The notes beneath the pieces are model-generated. The model did no database searches, had not been told where the DNA came from, and saw only the letters and a program-made list of their open reading frames with translations. This document shows positions 5,797-11,695 of a DNA stretch of 12,463 nt, piece by piece (the first letter of the stretch is position 1; each line of letters opens with the position of its first letter). The DNA is from Bacteroidota bacterium (GTDB lineage: Bacteria > Bacteroidota > Ignavibacteria > SZUA-365): assembly GCA_018224415.1 (NCBI GenBank), contig JAGTUZ010000271.1, positions 1 to 12,463 on the forward strand, given 5' to 3'. The position numbers were made by a program, and so were the translations under genes.

Positions 5797-7011
5797 TCAG
5801 CGCACAACCATTTTTCGGACGGTCACCATGCTGCCGCTGCTCAGGCGGGTCAGATAGATACCCGGCGCAAGCCGGTCCGGACGGAACCGTGCCGCATGCG
5901 TGCCGGGGGACACGGCGCCATCAATCAGCGTCGCCACCCGGCGTCCGAGAAGATCGAAAACCTCGAGACGCAGAGGTTGCGGAGAATCGACTCCGGAAAG
6001 AGTGTATGGGATGACTGACTCGCCTCCAGGCGCAACAGGATTCGGAATGCTCTGTCCGAGTTCCAGGGAGAATGGCGCGGTGGCTGCAGTGGGACGGATG
6101 GTCGTGGCGGTGAGCGCTCGCTCCGTGAACGTGGCGGTGGCTTCTTCACTACAGGCAGTGACCGTCACCTGCAGGACGTGTTCCAACGCGTTCGGATCCG
6201 GGCTGCGATACACCACCGTATGTTCGTCGTAGCCCCGTCCCATGAATGTGGCGATCTGCGTGAAGATGGACTGCAGGTCGTTGGCATTCGGAGTCTGGAA
6301 ATAGGCGCCACCCGTGAGCAGGGCGATCTGCTGCAGTTCGGTGGCGTTGATCGCGGAGCCGAGTCCGATGGTGAACACGCGGAGGTTGTAGGTCTGCGCG
6401 AGCTGGATGACATCGGCCGGTGTTCGTGTCGAACTGTTGTCGCCGCCATCGGTGAGCACAACTACGGCGCGCTTGGGATTGACGGCAGCCGACTGAAGCT
6501 CGACAAGCCCCTGCCAGATGCCGTCCCACACTGCTGTCGCGCCACTGGCGGGGAGTGCGTCAACCGCGGAATACAGCATCGGTTTGACGGTCGTCATCTG
6601 CTGGTACACGGTCACGACCTGCGTGAACCAGAGGACGGTGGCTTCGTCGATCAGGCCGTCCATGAAATCGACGAACGCATGTCCCGCCGCTTTGGCCCCG
6701 GCGTTGCCGGATCCCGTCATGCTGCCGCTGGCATCCATCACCACAGCCGAGGAGATCGCGTAGCGGGAGGTCGGAGAGGAACTTTCGACGATGTCGAAAT
6801 CCTCGACGGGCAGGCCATTATCGGTCACGACGAGCTGGCTGTTGCCGAGCATGTACTGGATTTCATCCGCGCAGCGAACATGCAGGGTGAACTGAACGTC
6901 GGTTTTTCCCTGCACGGCATGGATAGTGGTGATGCGCGCGGTGGTCTGCGACAGGGCTGTCGATGCGCACAGCATTACTGCCAGCAGCATGATAACGAGT
7001 GGGCGTAGCAT
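5797..7011 (-). CDS. Secreted VWA-domain protein with T9SS C-terminal sorting domain
   Basis: The 404-residue product starts with a signal peptide (LVIMLLAVMLCASTALS, cleavage near residue 21-22). A von Willebrand factor A domain follows at about 86-265 with a complete metal site (MIDAS): D93-x-S95-x-S97 in VVMDASGSM, T159 in GATAVWDG and D188 in LTDGGDN. Such domains bind a divalent metal and a protein ligand. The last 85 residues are a type IX secretion sorting tail: PNP near 323-325, LEVFDLLGRRVATL, a GTH turn, LAPGIYLTRL and a final KMVVR. This directs export across the outer membrane and usually surface attachment. ATG 7011 is chosen because AGAGGAGA lies 7 nt upstream; ATG 7047 would put a hydrophilic extension before the signal peptide. 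It is last in a four-gene operon starting with an ECF sigma factor, 45 nt after the paralogous VWA lipoprotein. The ligand is unknown. Confidence 0.9.
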   Translation of the reverse strand: MLRPLVIMLLAVMLCASTALSQTTARITTIHAVQGKTDVQFTLHVRCADEIQYMLGNSQLVVTDNGLPVEDFDIVESSSPTSRYAISSAVVMDASGSMTGSGNAGAKAAGHAFVDFMDGLIDEATVLWFTQVVTVYQQMTTVKPMLYSAVDALPASGATAVWDGIWQGLVELQSAAVNPKRAVVVLTDGGDNSSTRTPADVIQLAQTYNLRVFTIGLGSAINATELQQIALLTGGAYFQTPNANDLQSIFTQIATFMGRGYDEHTVVYRSPDPNALEHVLQVTVTACSEEATATFTERALTATTIRPTAATAPFSLELGQSIPNPVAPGGESVIPYTLSGVDSPQPLRLEVFDLLGRRVATLIDGAVSPGTHAARFRPDRLAPGIYLTRLSSGSMVTVRKMVVR

Positions 7012-7056
7012 ATTTAATCTCCTCTGATCGATTGCAGGCGGCACCACGACACCGGT

Positions 7057-7800
7057 TCACGGACGAATCAGTGTATGGGCTGTTTCCCGGCAGATGCCGT
7101 CAATCTGTTCCAGCGTCGGTTGTGAAAAATGTTTTCCTCCAGTCGCCATAACGATGTTCTGGAGAACGGCCTCATGGATTGTCGGTCTGAGCGAAATGGA
7201 ATACACACTGATATTTGCACTCTGGCCGAGTGTTGTAATCTTCGCCGGTGTGCCCGTGGTACTGGAATTATCCTCACCGTCGGAGAAAAGCAGCACGGCT
7301 TTTCGCGCATGCGAACCGCGGGCCTGCAGTTCCAGCATGGCCTTGTAGACGCCGTCCCACATCGCCGAGGCACCGTCTGTGGGTATGGCACCGATCGCCG
7401 AGCGAAGCAGGGGCAGTTGCGAAGTGATGCCTTGTGAGAGTGTTGCGGTCTGCGTGTAAAAGACGAGCGCGCCCTCGTCGCGGATGCCATCCATCGAATC
7501 GAGCACGGCCAGACAGCCGTTGCGGAATGCGGCCGCCGTCGAAACGGCGATGCTGCCGCTGGCGTCGACAACGAAGGCAATGGAGAACGGGATGCGCTGC
7601 AGCGTTGTGTCGGTTCCGGACGTATCGATCGGAAGGATGACAGACACCCCTTCACCGATCAGTTCGGCCTGCGGTATTGAGACGCGGTCGACATATTCGT
7701 TGCGCGGCGTGTCGACCGCAAGCGGAGAATCGCAGGCGCCGGACGCAAGAGCGAACAGCGTTGCGAAACAGATGGCTATGACACGTGGGAACCTGTACAT
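7057..7800 (-). CDS. VWA-domain lipoprotein
   Basis: The 247-residue product begins with a signal sequence and a probable lipobox (LFALASGAC, lipidated Cys C23), so it should be membrane-anchored in the periplasm or on the outer membrane. The -3 Ser is slightly unusual for a lipobox. A VWA domain occupies about 70-240: D79-S81-S83 in FVVDASGSI, S145 in GASAMWDG where the sister protein has Thr, and D174 in FSDGEDNSS. Sharing of FVVDASGS / A.WDG / LELQ / DG.DNSS and of spacing with the next gene indicates a tandem duplication. It has no T9SS tail. Its start lies 3 nt after the stop of the upstream anti-sigma gene with only a weak ribosome site, so translation is probably coupled. Ser in place of the MIDAS Thr keeps a hydroxyl and may still bind metal. 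Confidence 0.87.
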   Translation of the reverse strand: MYRFPRVIAICFATLFALASGACDSPLAVDTPRNEYVDRVSIPQAELIGEGVSVILPIDTSGTDTTLQRIPFSIAFVVDASGSIAVSTAAAFRNGCLAVLDSMDGIRDEGALVFYTQTATLSQGITSQLPLLRSAIGAIPTDGASAMWDGVYKAMLELQARGSHARKAVLLFSDGEDNSSTTGTPAKITTLGQSANISVYSISLRPTIHEAVLQNIVMATGGKHFSQPTLEQIDGICRETAHTLIRP

Positions 7801-7803
7801 GGG

Positions 7804-9015
7804 TCAGAACTCGAATGTAAGACCGTAGGTCAGTCCAAGCTTGTTCGTCGTGAACCAGTTACGCTGGAAACGGTAGAGAAGCAGGCCACCTTCGGCGCCG
7901 ACGATCACCGCGATGCGGTCATACGGGCGGAACTTGAGTCCGATCGTGGCCCGTCCGAGTCCACCGAGCTCGAATGCACCGCCGGCCTGCAACTGGACAA
8001 ACGGGTGCACGTGCGGGAGCAGGGGATCACCTGTAAACTGGTATACCGCCGTCGCCCAGTATGCCAGGGGATTCTGCTCGATCCGCACGTTCAACCCGAG
8101 ATCGTTGACACCGGAAAAATGCTGGGAAAATGGCTCTCTCCCCCCTTCGATTCCGATCGAGTGATGGTCGTCGAGCGCATACATCAGACCCAGATTCACG
8201 TTACGGAACCACGGTTCGCTTTGCGACACCACCGTTGGTGCGGGATCCGAACGCAGCGCGACATTGCGTGCGTAGAGAGTGACACCGTCGGGTTTCGGGA
8301 TGAGATCGTAGAATTGCACCTGTCCGGCCCTGACCCGCTGCGGCTCAGCGGGTTCTGCAATGGCGGAGGCGAGCACTTCCATGTCACGCGGCGTGATCGT
8401 GCGCTCCGCAATCCCGACCGGTGCGATTGCCTGCGCAGGAGCGATTGCCTGCGCAGGAGCGATTGCCTGTGTTGAAGCTTCGGATATCGCAGAGCGGGTG
8501 ATTGCACCAGAAGTGGGCGCTGCCGCCGATAAGGAGGAATGGGCTGAGCGTGTGACGGAAAGGGGAAGGTCCGGTACGGACGCAGGTTCTTCTATGACAA
8601 CAACGGAGGAGGGTGAGCTGACAACACGTTCGACGACCCCCTGAGCCGGGTTGGACCCGAACGGGAACAGCCAGAAAAGGAAAAGGGCCGTGGCGAGAAT
8701 CAGGGCAGCAGCCGCTCCGCCGGATATCAGGCTACGTGCGATCGTCGTTCCACCTGCGGCGGCGGTTGCGCTGGCGCTGGGGATCGTGAAGCCGAGCGTC
8801 GCAAAAATCGCGGTGGTTGCGGACGCAGGGGGTGTGTAGGCCTCGATGTCATGCTGGACAGCCTTACGGATCGAGAGATGATCCTGCATTTCGGCTCGAA
8901 GTGACGCGTCGCCGGAGAGCTTCTGGAACAGCACTTCTTCCTGTGCGCCTCCGAGTTCTCCGTCCATGAATGCATGAAGCATTCGTGAATCCATGTAGTC
9001 ATGATGGTTGCTCAT
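7804..9015 (-). CDS. Anti-sigma-like membrane protein fused to a beta-rich, barrel-like C terminus
   Basis: The 403-residue product has four parts. Residues 1-60 look like a short anti-sigma region (LHAFMDGEL, LFQKLSGDASLRAEMQDHLSIRKAV), without the Cys/His zinc ligands of ZAS proteins. Residues about 96-119 form one membrane helix (AAALILATALFLFWLFPF). Residues 120-230 are a Ser/Ala/Pro-rich linker with the repeat AQAIAP. Residues 265-403 are rich in alternating beta segments with Gly/aromatic pattern (VNLGLMYALDDHHSIGIEGG, YWATAVYQFTG, GRATIGLKFRPYDRIAVIVGAEGG) and end LGLTYGLTFEF, like an outer-membrane barrel strand with terminal Phe. It follows the ECF sigma gene by 37 nt. The likely role is to hold the sigma factor at the inner membrane and respond to an envelope signal, which is inferred from order and layout. 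I recall similarly arranged proteins beside ECF sigma genes in Bacteroidota, but their mechanism is not settled. Confidence 0.75.
   Translation of the reverse strand: MSNHHDYMDSRMLHAFMDGELGGAQEEVLFQKLSGDASLRAEMQDHLSIRKAVQHDIEAYTPPASATTAIFATLGFTIPSASATAAAGGTTIARSLISGGAAAALILATALFLFWLFPFGSNPAQGVVERVVSSPSSVVVIEEPASVPDLPLSVTRSAHSSLSAAAPTSGAITRSAISEASTQAIAPAQAIAPAQAIAPVGIAERTITPRDMEVLASAIAEPAEPQRVRAGQVQFYDLIPKPDGVTLYARNVALRSDPAPTVVSQSEPWFRNVNLGLMYALDDHHSIGIEGGREPFSQHFSGVNDLGLNVRIEQNPLAYWATAVYQFTGDPLLPHVHPFVQLQAGGAFELGGLGRATIGLKFRPYDRIAVIVGAEGGLLLYRFQRNWFTTNKLGLTYGLTFEF
8423..8469. repeat. 18-bp tandem repeat coding for AQAIAP (2.6 copies)
   Basis: Two identical 18-bp units (gcgattgcctgcgcagga) at 8423-8440 and 8441-8458 are followed by 11 bp of a third. 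They encode AIAPAQ on the minus strand in the linker of the anti-sigma fusion protein. Perfect identity suggests recent slippage, so the linker length may vary between strains. Confidence 0.85.
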
Positions 9016-9052
9016 CGTCGTCCGTCCTGGCAGCTACTGTACTTTTCGTCGT

Positions 9053-9616
9053 TCATTGACTGAATTCTTTGATGTATGGGGCGAGAATGTCCCGGATTTT
9101 CTGTTTTGCCCGGAAGATCCGGACTTTCACGCTCGACAGGGAGGCACCAACAATCTCTGCGATCTCCGCATAACTCAGCCCCTCGTATTCCCGGAGCACA
9201 AACACTTCCCGGTAATCGTCTGGAAGCATGTCAAGCGCTGTGGTGATCAATTCGAGAAACTCTGTTTTTTCGGCCGCCTGGGGGTGTACCGTGGACTGGT
9301 AATCCTCGAACTCGACGGTGTGTTTCTTGTTGCGCCGGCAGTTGAGACAGAGATTCCGGGCGATTCTCAGCAGATATCCCGGCACATTGGTCATTTCGCG
9401 GCTCTGCTGTGCGCTTTCGTAGAACCTGATGAACGTCTCCTGGTACACGTCCTGGGCTTCGTCGCGCTGTCCGAGAAATCGCAGGCAATACGCAAACACT
9501 CGTCCGCCGTATCGGGCGTACAACTCGGTAAAAGCGGCCTCTGCTGTCTCCTTCGTGCCGGAAAGGCGGTAATACAGCTCGGCGTCCGGGATATTATCTG
9601 TTTTGTTTCCGGACAT
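9053..9616 (-). CDS. ECF-subfamily RNA polymerase sigma factor
   Basis: The 187-residue product has the two domains of extracytoplasmic-function sigma factors. Region 2 covers about 27-96 (FTELYARYGGRVFAYCLRFLGQRDEAQDVYQETFIRFYES), which melts the -10 region and binds core polymerase. Region 4 covers about 122-175, with a helix-turn-helix (LSYAEIAEIVGASLSSVKVRIFRAKQKI) that reads the -35 element. The DEAQDVYQETF motif and LP..YREVFVLREYEGLSYAEIAE are typical. Regions 1 and 3 are absent, as usual. It heads a minus-strand operon with the anti-sigma-like fusion and two VWA proteins, so those are its probable regulator and targets. The start lacks a good Shine-Dalgarno, and a long leader of roughly 100 nt is likely. 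The specific ECF group cannot be named from sequence alone. Confidence 0.94.
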   Translation of the reverse strand: MSGNKTDNIPDAELYYRLSGTKETAEAAFTELYARYGGRVFAYCLRFLGQRDEAQDVYQETFIRFYESAQQSREMTNVPGYLLRIARNLCLNCRRNKKHTVEFEDYQSTVHPQAAEKTEFLELITTALDMLPDDYREVFVLREYEGLSYAEIAEIVGASLSSVKVRIFRAKQKIRDILAPYIKEFSQ

Positions 9617-9689
9617 TGCGACGGCGATCGAGAGTTCCGGGTATCAGTGATTCATCCGCTGAAACGGTGTTTAACAACGCACAGAGGAA

Positions 9690-9716
9690 TAACACAATAA
9701 TATAGGGAAGGTTACA
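9690..9716 (-). promoter_or_regulatory. Possible promoter of the sigma factor operon
   Basis: On the minus strand, GTGTAACC (9716-9709) is followed by an AT-rich TATATTATTGTG. GTAAC-like -35 elements are used by some ECF sigma factors, so self-activation is possible. TATTATTG is also close to the Bacteroidota -7 element. The sequence does not decide between the two. Confidence 0.25.
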
Positions 9717-9742
9717 CCGAAGCGGGAGGGGAAAAGAATGGG

Positions 9743-9829
9743 AGAACGCAGAAGTTGCCAGGCAACTGTGTGCCCCAGAGAGCCGCGGTTGGAATTCGAG
9801 GTCCCGGGCAGAACGCAGAAGTTGCCAGG
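9743..9829. repeat. 20-bp direct repeat, copies 67 bp apart, upstream of the metallopeptidase
   Basis: The identical 20-mer agaacgcagaagttgccagg occurs at 9743-9762 and 9810-9829. The spacing is between six and seven helical turns. An exact 20-base match this close is unlikely by chance in about 290 bases. It lies between two divergent genes, so paired regulator sites or remains of a small duplication are both possible. Confidence 0.75.
9753..9767. promoter_or_regulatory. Perfect 15-bp palindrome AGTTGCC-A-GGCAACT
   Basis: The first copy of the direct repeat extends into a perfect 7+1+7 inverted repeat, as expected for a dimeric DNA-binding regulator. The second repeat copy keeps only the left arm (gttgccagggaat). 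No T run follows, so it is not a terminator. Confidence 0.4.
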
Positions 9830-9906
9830 GAATGGGAAATACAGCCCGGAATCACTATGTTACCGGAAAGATGCTGCTGTTTGCAGTTATGTAACGGAGG
9901 TTTTGC

Positions 9907-11595
9907 ATGTATCGACTGCGTATCATTCTGCCCGCGCTCCTTCTGGCCGGGCTGTTTTCATCCTGCGGAACATCGGAGAAAGATCGGATGAGCGAAGAAC
10001 TCAAGAGCTTCATCGAGGATTTCGAGGCGGAAGTGCTTCCGCTGAATCGTCAGGCGGCAATCGCCTATTTCGACGCCACGATTTCAGGGAAGGAGGAGGA
10101 TTATACACATGCGGCAGATCTCGAACTGCAGCTGACACGCGTGTTTGCACGCAAGGACGATTTCGAGACGCTCAAGCGCATCCGTGAATCGAATACGGTG
10201 ACCGAGCCAGGGCTGCGCCGGCAGCTCGACGTGTTGTATGCGTCCTATCTCGAAAAACAGATCGACGAGAAGCGCCTGGAGGAAATGATCCGGCTCCAGA
10301 ACGAAAATGAAAAGAGATTCGCCACCTTCCGGGCTGTGGTGAATGGAAAGAAACTCACGGACAATGAAATCGAGGAGGTCCTGCGCACGTCGACCAACAG
10401 TGCCGAACTCGAGGCCGCCTGGACGGCGAGCAAGGAAATCGGCGACGTCGTCGCGGAAGACATCCTGCGCCTCGTGCGCATGCGCAACGAGGCCGCCCGA
10501 GACCTTGGGTTCAACAACTACCACGCGATGAAGCTGGAACTCGACGAACAGGATCCGGAGGAGATCGAAACGTTGTTCGACGAACTCGATCAACTGACAG
10601 CCGGTACCTTTGCGGGGTTGAAAGCGGAGATGGATGTCACGCTCGCCAGACGCTGCGGTATCGGTCCTGATGACCTCATGCCGTGGCATTACCAGAACCG
10701 CTTCTTCCAGGAAGCGCCGAAGATCTACGATGTCGATCTCGATGTGTTTTACAAGGACAAGGATATCGTCGCGCTGACGACACAGTACTTCGCCGGACTC
10801 AGACTGCCGATCGATGACCTTGTCGAGAACAGCGATCTCTTCGAAAAGGAAGGGAAGTACCAGCATGCGTACTGCACGGACATCGACCGCGAAGGAGACG
10901 TGCGCGTGGTCTGCAATATCAAGCCCACGTACGGATGGATGAATACAACGCTGCACGAATACGGCCATGCCGTCTATGACAAGTTCAACGAACGCAGCGT
11001 GCCGTGGGTGCTGCGTGAACCCGCTCATACCTTCACCACCGAAGCCATCGCCATGCTCTTCGGGCGCCTGGCGAGCAATCCCGCCTGGCTGCAAGAGGTC
11101 GCAGGCGTTTCTGCGGAGAAAGTGGATCGCGCGGCGGACGTCATGTTCGAATCGCTCCGACTCGAGCAGCTGGTATTCAGTCGCTGGGCGCAGGTGATGT
11201 ACCGCTTCGAAAAGGCGATGTACGAAAACCCGGACCAGGATCTCAATGCCCTGTGGTGGCAGCTTGTGGAAAAATACCAGATGATCCGGAAACCGGAGGG
11301 ACGCAACAAGCCCGACTGGGCGTCGAAAATCCATGTCGCCCTCTATCCCGCCTATTACCACAATTATCTTATGGGCGAACTGCTCGCCTCGCAGCTGCAT
11401 GCTACCATATGCCGTGACCTGCTGAAATCGGAAAACCCGAAACGCGAATCGTACGCACGCCGTCCCGAAGTCGGGGCCTGGCTCGTCGATCACGTGTTCA
11501 AACCCGGGCGCACGATGTTGTGGAACGACATGATCGAAAACGCCACGGGAGAAAAGCTGACCGCGAAATATTATGCCGCGCAGTTTGTGAACTGA
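9907..11595 (+). CDS. M2/M3-like zinc metallopeptidase lipoprotein
   Basis: The 562-residue product starts with a lipoprotein signal (LLLAGLFSSC, lipidated C20), so it acts in the periplasm or on the outer membrane. The catalytic motif is H350-E351-Y-G-H354 (TTLHEYGHAVYDKF), where the histidines bind zinc and E351 activates water. The third zinc ligand is probably E379 in HTFTTEAIAMLF, 29 residues after H350, close to the 28-residue spacing of angiotensin-converting-enzyme-like M2 peptidases. The rest is mostly helical, as in M2/M3 enzymes, with family-like blocks MPWHYQNRFFQEAPKIYDVD and YQHAYCTDIDREGDVRVVCNIKPTYGWMN. Such enzymes usually cut short peptides, often removing dipeptides; the substrate here is unknown. 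CGGAGG lies 6 nt before ATG 9907. It is monocistronic, divergent from the ECF sigma operon, and followed by a hairpin. M2 and M3 are hard to separate by eye. Confidence 0.9.
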   Translation: MYRLRIILPALLLAGLFSSCGTSEKDRMSEELKSFIEDFEAEVLPLNRQAAIAYFDATISGKEEDYTHAADLELQLTRVFARKDDFETLKRIRESNTVTEPGLRRQLDVLYASYLEKQIDEKRLEEMIRLQNENEKRFATFRAVVNGKKLTDNEIEEVLRTSTNSAELEAAWTASKEIGDVVAEDILRLVRMRNEAARDLGFNNYHAMKLELDEQDPEEIETLFDELDQLTAGTFAGLKAEMDVTLARRCGIGPDDLMPWHYQNRFFQEAPKIYDVDLDVFYKDKDIVALTTQYFAGLRLPIDDLVENSDLFEKEGKYQHAYCTDIDREGDVRVVCNIKPTYGWMNTTLHEYGHAVYDKFNERSVPWVLREPAHTFTTEAIAMLFGRLASNPAWLQEVAGVSAEKVDRAADVMFESLRLEQLVFSRWAQVMYRFEKAMYENPDQDLNALWWQLVEKYQMIRKPEGRNKPDWASKIHVALYPAYYHNYLMGELLASQLHATICRDLLKSENPKRESYARRPEVGAWLVDHVFKPGRTMLWNDMIENATGEKLTAKYYAAQFVN

Positions 11596-11620
11596 CTGCT
11601 CTGAAACGAAAGAAGACACG

Positions 11621-11646
11621 CAGGGCGTCCCGCAGGGGATGCCCTG
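11621..11646 (+). terminator. Terminator hairpin between two converging genes
   Basis: An 11-bp stem (cagggcgtccc / gggatgccctg, one G-T pair) with loop GCAG lies 25 nt after the peptidase stop and is followed by TTTC. On the minus strand it is followed by tgtcttctttcg, so it may act in both directions, ending the converging hydrolase transcript as well. Confidence 0.65.
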
Positions 11647-11695
11647 TTTCACATCAGGGGGTTGTCTGCCGGATCCTCCCGTTGGGCGGGCTCGA

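Larger units (their letters stand above)
9617..9906. other. Divergent intergenic region between the ECF sigma operon and the metallopeptidase
   Basis: This 290-nt stretch contains no convincing gene; the open frame from 9738 is a shadow that runs into the peptidase. It has an AT-rich segment at 9691-9706, candidate promoter sequence for the sigma operon, the 20-bp direct repeat, a perfect palindrome and the peptidase ribosome site CGGAGG at 9895-9900. Confidence 0.6.

Noticed and set aside
9784..9812. Possible tRNA T-arm-like stretch (ggttggaattcgaggtccc)
   Set aside because: No cloverleaf, acceptor stem or anticodon arm can be formed around it.
9738..10187. Plus-strand open frame of 149 codons upstream of and overlapping the metallopeptidase
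   Set aside because: No good ribosome site, no domain, and it overlaps the lipoprotein start in another frame.
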